64,000 bases of DNA from Hyposmocoma kahamanoa (taxonomy: Eukaryota; Arthropoda; Insecta; Lepidoptera; Cosmopterigidae), in contig NW_020654810.1 of NCBI RefSeq assembly GCF_003589595.1, positions 22,941,348 to 23,005,347 of the forward strand, in the 5' to 3' direction. A model generated the notes under the pieces. That model saw only the letters and a list, made by a program, of their open reading frames with translations. It ran no database searches and was not told the DNA's origin. Shown here piece after piece: positions 12,201 through 22,377 of this stretch (position 1 is the stretch's first letter; each line of letters opens with the position of its first letter). A program made the position numbers and the translations under genes.

Positions 12201-15200
12201 CTTACATTTATTTCTCTCGTGAGTTTGGGTGTAATTTGTGGTTGTCTATGTGTGTGTCCATGGCACCCGCGACACAGGGTTTCCCTAGTGCGGGGCTATG
12301 TTGAATGTGTGCGTTAATTGAATCAGTTGGAATAACCGGGTTTTGTATAATAAAATGGGTTTTGCGATTTTGCTGCTGATTACTATAAAAAAATATGTGA
12401 TTCAATACTGACGGGTGATATTTACACTTTCGCGTTGCATTGTACTACCATTTGGAAACGGGAATAAACGCGTTTACATACGAATGGGTATTTTTCTCAC
12501 CTACCTAGTTTCCCGACGTTTCGGCCAGGTTGCACTGGCCGTGGCCGTGGTCACGGGCTGACTGTGATGTGTGGTGATATTTCATACAAGAGATTAGAAT
12601 TTTTTTCTTACATAACCTATAATAGCAAATTTAAAATTTCCGAAATCTAATTTTAAAACCTCCTTCAAATCTTACACTTAGATATTCGTTGGATTGCAAT
12701 AAAATTTTCGACTCGAAATTACAAAAATCGATTACAAAAACCTTAATTGAATGAACCGAATGACTTATTTCCGTACAGCCCTATGCAACCATAACTATTC
12801 AGAAATCTATATTTCGACCCCTCCGACGTAAAATATTGATACGAAATTGCCGAGTTTACAGAGGAGCCTTTTAAATATTCTGAATTCACTGAAATAAGCA
12901 CAATATGTGACTTTAGCATTTCTCAGTTTTATTCGACAAAGCTCGTTACTCACATAGAGTATTATAAAATCCTAGATATCGGCTAGATGATGTATTAGAT
13001 GATCACTCTATTTGAGTAACAAGCTTTGCCGAATAAAACGGAGAACTTTAAAATGCTTCTCTGTAAGCTTGGCAATTTCGACATACGATACTTTACGTAG
13101 GAGGGGTCGATTTAATAACTAACCTCACTGTTGTGAACTAACATTTTCCAAATAAGATTTTAATATGTTATTCAAATGAATATTACTGGAAAAAGTGATG
13201 AGATATCAAGTAGAAATTTTCAAAATATAGGTGAAAATGTTACTTATTGTATTTATTGAGTGATTACTTTAGAATTTTAACCAAACTGGTTTGTTTACCT
13301 TTCTGGCATAATGGATTGGAACAAACTTTAAAAACTACAGTAAAAAGTAAATTAGTAAAATATTAGTACCTGATGTTTAGTAACCTGCCAGTTATTCTTT
13401 GGTCCCTCTCTAGTCTCATACATACTGACCGGTCTTTGCGTACATTTCAACTGCTTCGCATCGTCTTCGGACTTCGTCAATTCTGTATCAAGACTTTTCC
13501 CCCTCTCCTGGGGTTTCGATTCCGCGTTGCCATTGGTAGATTCGACTAGTGACGTCACACTCTCGTCGTCAATCGAGCTGGTTTTCAAAACGCTGTTCTC
13601 TTTAGTTAATTGTTCGACTATGGATTGTAAGTTTTTTAATTGATTCTTGAGTTCGGTTATTGTGGAGTCTCTGCTGTTGAGTTCTTTTTTTAAGGACTCT
13701 ATTTCTTGCGGGTGAGCGTCGGTTTGGGCGTGACTTGGCGATCGGCGTACGTCGAAATCAGTGCTTTGCGTTGGTAGGGAAGCATTGTACATGGATGACA
13801 CTGTCTCGCCTGACCGAGGAACAATATTCATCTGTAACAGCGAAAAGAATTTTAACTATACATTAGGGACGTATCAGGTCTTATTTGTCTCGTACACCAC
13901 GTGTATTTTTTATAGACCCCGTGACTTGGCGATACTCAATTTACGAACTCGTCAACTTCAAATCGATACCTCCAAGAACACTAAGCCAACTTAATTTTTG
14001 GACCTGTTCTGTTTTTATTTGGTTTTTTCTTTTTTTTTACAAAATTAGTTTTTTTTTTTTGTTCTTGTTTCTTTTTTTCACAGAATTCGGGGAGGGATAA
14101 GATTATATTTATATTAAACCGCCATATTTATTTACTAAGGCAAATAAATATGGCTGTTTACAAAAATAACAGAAGACGACCAAAAAATAAAGATGGCGTA
14201 GTGTTCATTGGAGGTGTCGAAATGTGTTTGACAGAGCTACTCGCATAGACAGGGTTAACTGTATTGAGAAACTGGAAAATACATAGCTGCCATAGAGACA
14301 TTTATGTGGATTATTCCATTTATGGAAAGTGAAAATTTTGCTCACGGCCTGCCGAAATGGATTCCGTTTCTATGAAAAATCATTTGATTAAATTTAACAA
14401 ACTTCTGCTGTCCCGATTTTTTTCCTTACATAAAACTGAGTCGACCAGTACTAAAAGAAATTTTATTCATTTTTATGGACAACTCAGACTTGACCAAAAA
14501 ATTGGCTATGCCAAAATTGTTTTCACGAAAAAAGACTTAATGGTTCCTAAGACAAGTTTCCTTGTATCTCCTACGGTTTCTTTTTACCCATACAGTCCAT
14601 TTAAAAAAAAACACTGCATAGTAAAACATAACAAAAAAACACACCGAATTATTCCGTCAATATGTGTAAATCAGCAGTAATACAACAAATCACAAAAAAT
14701 GCACATAGAGCTCTCTTACGTCCAAGTCGATGGGTGCTAGAGCCGCATAATCGTCGTCTGACGCCACGGAGTCGTACAGAGGCTCGTCGTCTGACATCTG
14801 CGATATGTGCTTCAGGTGGCTTGCACACAGGAGAGGGTTTATCAGAGGACCAGTTGGAGCTGGAAATGACACAACATTGCAAGTATTTTCTTTACGTAAC
14901 ACAGAAATGATTCAATGCTGCCAGTACATCACTAATTGTAATAATTAGTTGCAAATGTAGTTTTGATTAGCGTACGTATTGTAGTTATATAGATAGATAA
15001 GTACTTTATTCACTAGTATGATACAAATACAGATTGAATACAATACGAAAAAAAAAAATTTTGTTATAGCAGTGAAATGGCGCTGACGCAGCATATGCCT
15101 AAGCTCCCTAAGGCACTGTTTTCAGTCAGAACCAACGAGAGGTACTAAAGGACTAGGAGGGAAATTGTTCACTAAAATAATAAATGTAATAAAGTGTGAA

Positions 15201-18200
15201 TAGTGCATCTAAAGTNNNNNNNNNNNNNNNNNNNNNNNNNNNNNNNNNNNNNNNNNNNNNNNNNNNNNNNNNNNNNNNNNNNNNNNNNNNNNNNNNNNNN
15301 NNNNNNNNNNNNNNNNNNNNNNNNNNNNNNNNNNNNNNNNNNNNNNNNNNNNNNNNNNNNNNNNNNNNNNNNNNNNNNNNNNNNNNNNNNNNNNNNNNNN
15401 NNNNNNNNNNNNNNNNNNNNNNNNNNNNNNNNNNNNNNNNNNNNNNNNNNNNNNNNNNNNNNNNNNNNNNNNNNNNNNNNNNNNNNNNNNNNNNNNNNNN
15501 NNNNNNNNNNNNNNNNNNNNNNNNNNNNNNNNNNNNNNNNNNNNNNNNNNNNNNNNNNNNNNNNNNNNNNNNNNNNNNNNNNNNNNNNNNNNNNNNNNNN
15601 NNNNNNNNNNNNNNNATTAAAAACCTACATGTCGTTATTTATTTTCTATCGTTATTGCTGTATACGCTTAAGTATTGTATACTTTACAGCAAGATAATGC
15701 AAGTTTATCTATGCACGTGCCAATATCTTGTCTCAACAAATAAATAAGCAAATTATTTGCTCAAATCGTATATCGTAATTCTTATTTCGACACAGCTCCA
15801 ACAATAGCCAGCACGGCATTCTTAAAAAATAGATTTACATAAACTGTAAAGAAATATTACATTAAATTAAAATAACTCGATACCTTCTTCCATTTCAATA
15901 CTTAAAATATTAATTATTAAATGTAAGTTAATTGTTGGATTTCATATTTTCTTTCCTTTTTTTTCATTGGACATTCATCAAAAATAGTATAGGGTAGATC
16001 GTAGCACATGCGAGGACTACCTTCCTTTGTGTCCTCCATCATCCTCCTCCTCCGGCCAATGAGTTGGCAACAAAAATAAGACGATAGTCTAACCTATGAC
16101 ACTGAACTGTGTGCATCAAATATTCTCAGTACAGAGTATTTAAAAAGCCGACCTCAAAAGTACATGGAATTACGTCTATTTGCCAAATTTTATTGAAATA
16201 TCCATCCGCCACTGTACGGGACTTGACACAGGAGATAATAAAAATCGGTTGTCACTACTCAAAGTATATTGAGAGAGAAAAGCCCCTTGAATTGGAGAAT
16301 AGCAAAATCAACCATCAAAATAATTGCTCGTTATAATAAAATTTAGGCGCTATTTATAAAAATGAATCTTCATGCGTGAACAGCCACCCTTAGAGGTGGA
16401 TGATTATCTTTAAAATTAAATGGGACCACTATGGAGTTACCCTCTTTCCAACAAAAAAAGAATCATGAAAATCGGTTCATAATTACCGGAGTTATCGCGT
16501 AACATACATACAAAAAGAAACACACAGTCGACTTGAGAACATCCTCCTCTTTTTAAAGTCGGTTAAAAATGACTAACTGGCGCGATTGTGTTTTTAATAG
16601 TTTATTTTCGCAATTCACTGTGCTCAATAGTGAACCTGAGGATTTATCCTCCTGTGACAGCCGTATCCAGGCGGAATTGCAGCCAGAAGCGTAACGAAAG
16701 AAAAGGTGAGTGTGCATGTTCCCATCATTTTTCCTGTTCTTCGACCTACTATTATATACTGCTTCCAGTCCTTATCGGAAGCTACTTGCAAGTGCAATTA
16801 CTCGTAGTACAAGTAACCTTTAATGTAATTAAAAATCGCAAAAATACAGTCCCACACTTATCGGTATTATACATCTTCATTTCGCATCACCTCTAATCGC
16901 ACCAGTAAATTAACAACTCTATTGATAAGAAACCGGTGTTCTAAAATCTGTGAAATAGCTCACCTCTAGGCTGAAGAGTGGCAATGTGCTGCCGTCTGGT
17001 CGCGTCGACGAGCACGTCCCGCAGCAGCGTGGCCATCTCAGCGGTGGACAGTCTTGCCAGCTTCTGCCTGCCCTGGTTCCGAGGAGCTGACAGTGCCGGG
17101 TTGACAGGGAGGAACACCACGCCGCAGCGCTCGAGGCCTGTCGCGCTGGTTTGCCAGACTGGAACAATGTTTATGAAGTTTTCTAATTATTTTTTCTCAT
17201 TTTTTCAATTTATATATATTTTTTTGAAAATTATTTACAATCTTTTTTTTTATAATATCAAGTGACGGGGCGAACAAGTCGTGCGGCTGATGGTACACTA
17301 CACTCCTGTCATCCTAGTCTCATGTGTCTGTAATTTGACCAGCACCCTTACCCTTCAAAGCCGGAACGCAGTTAAGCTGACATTATTGCTCGGCGGCAGA
17401 ATTAGATAAGGTGGCAGCACTTCCCTGGACCAACTCTTTCACAAGAAGCTCTACTACTACCAAAACCACTGACTTAATATATGTCTTAATTAATAGATAA
17501 TTCTATTCATAAGTCCACATTTATTTTCTACATCTGTTTTTATTTATTAACTTTTAGATCGATTTTTTTATTATCACTAATATTTTTTAGGTAATTAACT
17601 GTAATAATGGCCAGCGCACAGCGCCTTATTATTTATTAATTTGCATGTGTCACACACACCACAATAAGAAAATACGCGTGGTAACGGCCTAGCTGTCGAG
17701 TTCCACCGCGTGTAAACTAAAAAGAGTTCGACCACAGCAACATATGTACTGCCACATATGTATATACACATGTATATGTGGCTATGGTCGAAAAAACAGT
17801 ACACCGAGAAAGCAGTTTAGTGAAAAGCGCCCGTGTAGACGACCGTTAGATTTCCATGACTTACTTGCTTCAGTTTCTCGGCGATCGATCTCGTCATAGA
17901 TGTCCATTACGAGTTCTTCAAATAGGTGATTAGGAAGCTGAAAATAAAAAAATGAAAAGTCAATTATATTGACTGATCACATTCTAATTTATACCAGTTT
18001 TTTCATGGCAACATTTAGGGCGCGTGTACATGTTAAGAAATTCGACGTGTCTTCAATAGAAAAGATGAGAATGGTCTTGTACACGATAAGAATTTTGTCG
18101 GATCTAGCCACGAAAACATGTCGTCTGTTGCAGACTAGAAAATGATGAGTATGTACATAATACGAATGCTTTCGGACAGACGTGGGTAGGGTAAAATGTG

Positions 18201-21200
18201 TCAGTGCATTACCAGTCTTCCAGGTAGCTGTCGTTTTACTACCGACTATGGGAAGAAATATGTTGTTGTATTGACTATTAAGCAGCACCCGTCATAAAAA
18301 ATTTTCTTCAGTCCGGGGATATTGAACCCACGACCATGCTGCACCGTCGTCGTATTGCTCTTATCAACTGAGCCACAGGTCAAGTTGAAGGTTAAGGTGT
18401 AAGAAATTTTTCTACATGTTCGATTATTGTACTAACAATAATAACAAAACTAGTGGTACATAATATACTATGTTCTTTGTGTATTTGTTCTAATCGCCAG
18501 GGATGCTGTACAATTTACCATTAAACAAATTTACGTGGTTACTAGCAAATAACAAAAAAAATATATGTTATAAATAACTGAATAAGAAACGCCAGTTAAC
18601 TCCTTAGTTAACTACTCTGCCTTCCGTACTGCCTTTGTGGCTAAATGGTTACCTTGCTGGACTACCACACTGGGGTCTCGGGTTCGATTCCCGGACCGGG
18701 AGAAATACTTTCTCTTTAAATTTATTTCTTTCCTGAGTTTGGTTGTAATTTGTGGTTGTCTATGTGTGTGTCCATGGCACCTGCAATACAGGGGGGGTTA
18801 AATGCACACGCATTTAAAAAAAAAGAACTCCAAGCCACACATACCAGCTGCAGCTTCCCCCTAGCGGCCTTCGCGACATCGGTCATCTCGTGCGTGTCGT
18901 GCGCCCTCGGCACGATGTAGTGTCGTCCTGCTGCGTGTTCAGGCTTCTCGCCCGTTAAGAAATATATCATCCGGTCGGTGGCTTCATATACCAGCTCTGT
19001 CATTCGGTCAGCCAGCTCGGCGTGACCGCCTTGCCTGTTCGACGAGTCATTATGACAGTCCATTATAGATTACATTACGTCGAAGTATATATCGACATCA
19101 GCAATTAACACTGTGCTTTAAATAACTTTAAATTTCGGATAACTTTTTCATTTCCAAACATACATAAATATTTTATACTTCAAACATATTCATTATTTTT
19201 TTACTACAAGTTATTCATCATACATTACAAAATGCGTGATTATTACTTTTTGTATTATTTACTTAATTGAAATTAATTTTAATTTGTTCTTTATTATTTA
19301 TTTACAATCAGTCGCCAGACTATAATGAAATAGTTTGAGTAATTGTTGGCGCTGGAGAGCGAGGAAGTCACTGCTTCAGCCTCTCCTAGTCACTGAACAC
19401 GTTGTTTCAGTCTCCTAATGTTGCCACCATAAACCAGTGCCTAAGCGAGAGGGTACAAGTTCACTTCTAGAACTGTTGGAATCTCCAGGTTTTCGTGGAT
19501 TTCAGTGTTCATGGTGTACCATGTGGCACCACTGGTAGTTCGAAGGATGTTGTTTTGGACTCTTTGAAGTCATTGGATGTTTGATTTAATTCACATTAGC
19601 TAAATAATTTGGCATTGAAAATGCATATTAGACAAAATTCGAATCAGCGTAGTGTTAATTGTTGATGTCGAAATCTCGACCATATTGGGTATGGCCTTAA
19701 AAAAAGCCAGTTTATTAATAACAAGACCAAACGAGCGTTTATGGAAAGACTGAGGTGAGTGGAGGAGGCGACATTTGTCAGGGACGTAGCAAATTTAGGT
19801 TCATGGTCTCAGTTGCGTTTCTGTTATTTTTATTAATTGTATGTGGAGGGAGAAGGGGAATAGTGCAGCTATTTTGCACAAGTTAACCTTCATTGAGCTC
19901 ACCAAAGAACAAAGTAATTTATTTTTAATTAAATAGGTTTTCATATATAGACTGATTTTGTAAATAAAAATGTACCTGGCACAATCAGCAGGTACTAGTC
20001 CTGAGTGATCCCTGACGGTAGGGTCGGCGCCCCACGCGACCAGCAACTCGGCCTGCGCCGGCTGTCCCGCGCGGCACGCTACGTGGAGACATGCTGTTCC
20101 TTTCTCCTGTCCAGTTAAATATACATGTTTCTAGAAGTTAATTACACCCAAACTCACGAGTGAAATAATTGTAGGCCATACAACTATTTCTCTCGGCCCG
20201 GGAATCGAACCTGGGACCTCTGCGTGGCAGTCCGGCATGGTATCCGTTCGGCCACGGAGGCAGTTCATGTTAAGGAGGTAGTTAAAAAGTTAAAAGTAAA
20301 GTTGCAACTTAACTTTAGAATAGCTAAAGTCGAGATGGCTGTTGACATTATTTTTGAAGGTAGACTTAGTCAAAAGGAAGCTCTCTGCTCATGTTTAGTT
20401 TTAGAAAATCAAAGTTTTTAGAAAATAATTTTTGGAAATCGTGAAAATCTCAAAACAAAAGAACATTATTTGACACTAGCTAATATAAAAATTGTCTCCT
20501 AAAAGCACATCGCTTTTTGTTGTTCCAAGTCATTAAATCAAAAATAAAAATTAATAAAATAATATTAATATAATAATTAATAAAGCAATAATTTTGAAAC
20601 CTTATTTCAAAGTAAGATTTAAGATCCCATTGCTACTTGATTGACTGTAATCACATAACAATATGAACTGCATTGATTGAAAAGGAGACTTTGTTGCCAT
20701 CTACCATGTCTCATAAGGAATCCAGAATTTTTAAACTCATTAAAGCAATTTATGTTCATAGCATGATTTAATACAAACCAAGTGCATACATATGACGTAA
20801 GGATAGCAATTACAAACAATTATGACTAACACTTTGTGGTAATTGCTTATGAATGAATGTTTTTAAAGCTTAATTTCCTTCTACGTAATGAATGAATATG
20901 AATGTTATAATTGTGAAAAAGACATTACATGGAAGTGGAAAATTCAAAGAAGTAGGTAATCTAAAAAATGTGGGCAGAAGATGCAATGTACCTGGTTATA
21001 GTAATTAGGATCAGCCCCCTGTGCCAGCAACCTCAAGGCAGTGTCAAGAGAGGAACTTCTCACTGCACTGTGTAACTGTCTGCCTAATTCACTGGGTGGT
21101 TCATCACGACGTGCCCGCAACACATAGGCTAGGCGAAGATGCTTAGCTAAGATGAATTCAGACTTTGTTGGGCTGGAAATTAAAGAGGTAGTGACTGCAG

Positions 21201-22377
21201 TTGATGGTTTAGTTATTTCTATTTATTTTCTCTCTTAAAACTACCTGCTGTTCTTGTTTATGGAACATGTACTACATATACCTATTACTATTTATCTTAA
21301 GTCTGTTAATCTGTAATTGGTATATAAACTTATTAGTAGGTTTTGATAGTGGTAAGTTGTTCAGTTTTATCCCCAATGGCAAGAAGTGAGTTATAGATTT
21401 AAAGCCTTTATCTATGTGTCTATATATGACATTCCAGCTTCTAAACAGATGGACTGATCTTATGCCTTTTTTTTATGTAAAGGCTGTTTTTATTCAAGAT
21501 CTTCACTATGTTTCATGAAAATTTACTGAACAATTTAAAGATCATTAGTTTTTTCCCCAGTTACAGCGCAGATGTTAAAAATACAATTTTGTATTACACT
21601 TGCAAAATAAGTAATAGTAATGCACTCCTAGCACAGTTGGTTTGTAAGAAAATTGAGTGTTGAAATGTTTACTACAACAAGCTATGACTAAGGGATCCTA
21701 AGTTTTCTTGTTACAAAACTAGGTTTTTACTCATACCTTTACTTGTAATATCATCATAGTCATCATGTATACATTAAAAGAATGTGAACTGTAAATATAG
21801 AGTCATGCATGTAACAGTACAAGAATGAGATGAGATGAAAAAACTTACTGCAAAGGGTCTTTAGGCTGTGGCTTCTTCCTCAAGTGTTTAGGAGCTGAAG
21901 TATCAAGCAGTGAATGTTCCCAGATACTGTTCGCGTTTTGGGCCGTTAGGGCTTGGACCATCTGCATAAAGTTGAAAAAGTTTATCAACGTCAAATATTT
22001 AATAAGTACCTACTTCTCAGTAATTGAGGTATGTGTACTTAGTTTTCTATATTTTAAGTTGTAGTTGTGTGTCAACTTTGATGGATACTCACAGCTAAGA
22101 GCGAAGGAGGCCAAGTACCCTGTCGTAAAGATTTTATATGAGAGATGTGTCGGCCCATGCTCCGATGAACGCTGCAACATTCCGCGCAAAGCAGCAACCC
22201 GCGGTTGATGGACGCCCATGACGGATCTACAAAAATAATACAACCGTATAAACACAAAACAATCACCGACGTACTAATATAAACGTTACACAGTACTAGT
22301 TAATTGTGTCCACCTGATGCTCCACAATCCGCACATATTTCCGCAGTCGAGCGGTGCTTAGACCGCGATATCATCAT
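6107..22377 (-). CDS. Git: Git: ARF GTPase-activating scaffold protein (GIT1/GIT2 orthologue), 12 coding exons
   Basis: GIT proteins bind PIX and paxillin, act at focal adhesions and synapses, and activate GTP hydrolysis on ARF proteins. Coding exons in transcript order: 22377-22314, 22226-22093, 21961-21849, 21172-20992, 20106-19976, 19034-18845, 17937-17865, 17158-16964, 14859-14720, 13831-13370, 7721-7494, 6277-6107. Every junction is GT-AG and all phases agree, giving about 693 residues (fly and vertebrate proteins are about 730-760). Domains in order: ArfGAP zinc finger (C-x2-C-x16-C-x2-C, then an Arg in CSVHRSMGRH), ankyrin repeats (about 105-230), Spa2-homology repeats (about 230-350), the DSVASDDD acidic stretch, a coiled coil (about 430-520), a conserved RPVSMYETRE motif, and the C-terminal four-helix paxillin-binding domain. 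An in-frame stop lies upstream of the start ATG. A small exon between exons 10 and 11 could be missed. The large introns are packed with repeats. Confidence 0.95.
6610..6842. mobile_element. MITE-like foldback (ends cacwcatcaaaagtgtctag)
   Basis: Terminal inverted repeats of about 25 bp, containing catcaaaagtgtctagggat, face each other across about 180 bp. The inner parts are also loosely palindromic. It lies in the last Git intron. No clear target duplication was found. Confidence 0.75.
7332..7491 (+). mobile_element. SINE-A, diverged copy ending at a Git splice site
   Basis: Starts ctgcctctggctgacctgtt, has the B-box-like ggttcgattcccgggtcggg, then a shortened body, and ends in a (tta)n tail at 7467-7491. 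The tail touches the Git exon 11 donor on the opposite strand. Confidence 0.8.
7494..7721 (-). CDS. Git: Git coding exon 11 (start of paxillin-binding domain)
   Basis: Encodes LTTLSSLDRSLTQSVLEGAG and then PPTAELVQRRAEGVTRGISE, continuing to LLLIFPQ. This is the first part of the focal-adhesion-targeting-like helical bundle. The exon is strikingly GC-rich. The donor is gtaata, and the intron continues directly into the microsatellite tail of a SINE-A copy. Confidence 0.9.
7935..8475 (+). pseudogene. Non-LTR retrotransposon reverse transcriptase relic
   Basis: The frame at 7941-8399 reads YNAKKSQYMVFG, then FKYLGHLVASGLKDNADIER and ALRVQYNNSFSALMGLPRYR, the C-terminal RT/thumb region of a LINE common in Lepidoptera. 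It then shifts frame and fades (similarity continues to about 8460). Both ends are truncated. It sits on the plus strand inside the large Git intron. Confidence 0.75.
8975..9245. repeat. R4 repeat, two partial copies facing each other
   Basis: A forward piece (taccctt caaaaccggaac, 8978-9010) and a reverse piece (agagttccctgtgaaagagt ... aaactacaggcacatgggat, 9123-9230) of the R4 family flank unrelated sequence. Confidence 0.6.
10171..10551. mobile_element. R6 foldback MITE interrupted by R9
   Basis: R6 starts cccgttcccgaaacaattac. It is interrupted at 10199 by R9 and resumes at 10423 with taagtaatactcgacc. It ends with gtaattgttttgggacgg. Other R6 copies: about 25235-25432, 28181-28329, 33074-33253. 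Confidence 0.75.
10199..10422. mobile_element. R9 hAT-like MITE (copy 1) inside R6
   Basis: Ends are cattgacctaataaccaatg and, inverted, ccatttgttggtgggtcaat. Flanks are ctgtcaca and ctgtcaaa, a 7/8-matched 8-bp target duplication. The intact R6 sequence reads ctgtcaaata at this point. The second copy is at 31030-31315. Confidence 0.8.
11330..11580 (+). mobile_element. SINE-B, tRNA-derived
   Basis: A conserved leader (gatggcgctacggctaaaaa) precedes a tRNA-like part with ccgtggcttagttggcatag and a B-box-like ggtttgaatccggcc, followed by gtttgatctttgtattaata. Other pieces: 40195-40355, 57960-58145 (minus), 63963-64000. Confidence 0.7.
11735..11985 (+). repeat. R4 repeat, rearranged copy
   Basis: Contains acaagtcgtgcaccggtgg, two separate copies of ttgacaagtcccatgtg-like sequence, and ccctggacgaactctatcac. 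It looks like two overlapping R4 fragments. Confidence 0.6.
12113..12317 (+). mobile_element. SINE-A, full-length, well conserved
   Basis: Starts ctgcctccgtggccgaacgg. It has the B-box-like ggttcgattcccgggccggg, the tgtgtgtccatggcacccgc body and the 3' end ctagtgcggggctatgttga. Close to the consensus of the other copies, so probably young. Confidence 0.85.
12814..13110. mobile_element. MITE-C copy 1
   Basis: Inverted ends of about 55 bp: tcgacccctccgacgtaaaa at the left, and tttacgtaggaggggtcga at the right. A second copy is at 54880-55157 with the same internal sequence (agctttgccgaataaaac). No reading frame inside. Confidence 0.75.
13370..13831 (-). CDS. Git: Git coding exon 10 (coiled coil)
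   Basis: A 154-codon exon. It has a coiled coil with heptad-like Leu/Ile (IESLKKELNSRDSTITELKN and onward), a Ser/Glu/Lys-rich linker, and the conserved RPVSMYETRE motif near its end. In the family this coiled coil drives GIT dimerisation. Acceptor cgctgttacag, donor gtacta, phase 0 on both sides. Confidence 0.9.
14110..14165. repeat. Short hairpin
   Basis: Imperfect palindrome aaaccgccatatttatttac / gcaaataaatatggctgttt in a Git intron. Possibly a solo foldback remnant. Confidence 0.4.
14720..14859 (-). CDS. Git: Git coding exon 9 (acidic DYDSVASD-type stretch)
   Basis: Encodes PTGPLINPLLCASHLK and then DDEPLYDSVASDDDYAAL, matching the YDSVASDED motif of GITs. The exon lies about 500 bp 3' of the first assembly gap in transcript order. 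Phases match exons 8 and 10, so no exon is required in the gap. Confidence 0.88.
15216..15615. other. Assembly gap of 400 N
   Basis: Exactly 400 unresolved bases inside a Git intron. The round length suggests a placeholder. Frames reported across it have no meaning. Confidence 0.98.
16124..16567 (-). mobile_element. R3 element, minus orientation
   Basis: Runs from cagtacagagtatttaaaaa and gccgacctcaaaagtacatg to cctcctctttttaaagtcgg. R3 ends are short inverted repeats of accgac(c/t)tcaaaa. This copy is nearly full length, about 440 bp. No coding capacity. Confidence 0.75.
16964..17158 (-). CDS. Git: Git coding exon 8 (Spa2-homology repeat 2)
   Basis: Encodes VVFLPVNPALSAPRNQGRQK and then LARLSTAEMATLLRDVLVD. 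The FLPVNP and RNQGRQKLAR motifs are diagnostic of GIT proteins. GC-rich compared with its surroundings. Confidence 0.93.
17261..17465 (+). repeat. R4 repeat
   Basis: Starts agtgacggggcgaacaagtc, includes accagcacccttacccttca and gaaccggaac-like words, and ends ctctttcacaagaagctcta. The middle is shortened relative to the copy at 27223-27545. Confidence 0.7.
17865..17937 (-). CDS. Git: Git coding exon 7 (LFEEL...YDEIDRRE)
   Basis: A 73-bp exon encoding LPNHLFEELVMDIYDEIDRR and ETEA, nearly identical to the family. It ends in phase 1 with an a that forms Ile with exon 8. Donor gtaagt. Confidence 0.93.
18292..18382 (-). mobile_element. SINE-C, tRNA-derived head
   Basis: On the minus strand it reads acctgtggctcagttgataa (A-box-like) and cgtgggttcaatatccccgg (B-box-like). 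Related heads occur at 43030-43096 and about 47660-47706. The SINE body probably extends to about 18000. Confidence 0.65.
18629..18795 (+). mobile_element. SINE-A, 3'-truncated copy next to Git exon 6
   Basis: Starts ctgcctttgtggctaaatgg and has cgggttcgattcccggaccg. It stops after tccatggcacctgcaataca, about 50 bp from the exon 6 donor. Confidence 0.8.
18845..19034 (-). CDS. Git: Git coding exon 6 (Spa2-homology repeat 1)
   Basis: Encodes QGGHAELADRMTELVYEATD and ends with KAARGKLQL. It aligns with the GIT segment after the ankyrin repeats. The acceptor gaacag has a weak pyrimidine tract, but phase and protein match fix it. A SINE-A copy lies about 50 bp beyond the donor. Confidence 0.9.
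19395..19700 (-). pseudogene. Jockey-type LINE, C-terminal relic
   Basis: The minus-strand translation contains GAPWYTMNTEIHENLEIPTV and, after a stop, ALVYGGNIRR. This matches the NAPWYIRN...LHRDLGI...LARAL.....RRLKR C-terminus of Jockey-like polymerases. Broken by stops. Confidence 0.6.
19790..19915. repeat. Diverged single arm of the 2314-2629 foldback
   Basis: Contains gtgcagctattttgcacaag followed by ttaaccttcattgagctc, similar to the arm of the 2.3 kb element, plus its ggagggag-type inner segment. No opposing arm seen. Confidence 0.55.
19976..20106 (-). CDS. Git: Git coding exon 5 (ankyrin repeats)
   Basis: Encodes EKGTACLHVACRAGQPAQAE and LLVAWGADPTVRDHSG, a typical ankyrin repeat pair. 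It ends in phase 2 (CA plus ag), completing Arg with exon 6. A SINE-A copy starts about 35 bp upstream of the acceptor. Confidence 0.93.
20142..20264 (-). mobile_element. SINE-A, truncated copy next to Git exon 5
   Basis: On the minus strand it starts aactgcctccgtggccgaac and runs through the B-box-like region to the ctcgtgagtttgggtgtaat segment. There it stops, about 35 bp before the exon 5 acceptor. Confidence 0.85.
20992..21172 (-). CDS. Git: Git coding exon 4 (ankyrin region)
   Basis: Encodes PTKSEFILAKHLRLAYVL and then ELGRQLHSAVRSSSLDTALR, leading into the first ankyrin repeat with LLAQGADPNYYNQ. Acceptor atttccag, donor gtacat. Confidence 0.93.
21849..21961 (-). CDS. Git: Git coding exon 3 (end of ArfGAP domain)
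   Basis: Encodes MVQALTAQNANSIWEHSLLD, matching the NGANSIWEHSLLD stretch of GIT proteins. Phase 0 in and phase 2 out. The split codon joins exon 4 as His, as in the family's HPIKSEF motif. Confidence 0.93.
22093..22226 (-). CDS. Git: Git coding exon 2 (ArfGAP core)
   Basis: Encodes DPSWASINRGLLLCAECC and then SVHRSMGRHISHIKSL. It supplies the second CxxC of the finger and the catalytic-type Arg of the ArfGAP domain. Spacing from the exon 1 cysteines is the canonical 16 residues. Acceptor ttttgtag, donor gtgagt. Confidence 0.93.
22314..22377 (-). CDS. Git: Git coding exon 1 (start, first half of zinc finger)
   Basis: Starts with two consecutive Met codons at 22377, then ISRSKHRSTAEICADCGAS. 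The CADC pair is the first half of the ArfGAP zinc finger. The exon ends in phase 1 at a gtgg donor. An in-frame taa lies about 70 bases upstream of the ATG. Confidence 0.9.

Noticed and set aside
14357..14680. Plus-strand frame of 107 codons in a Git intron
   Set aside because: Lys/Phe-rich composition typical of AT-rich intron; no domain or splice logic.
15196..15747. Long open frames across the N run
   Set aside because: They are open only because N has no stop codons. The same applies to the frames at 37350-37951.
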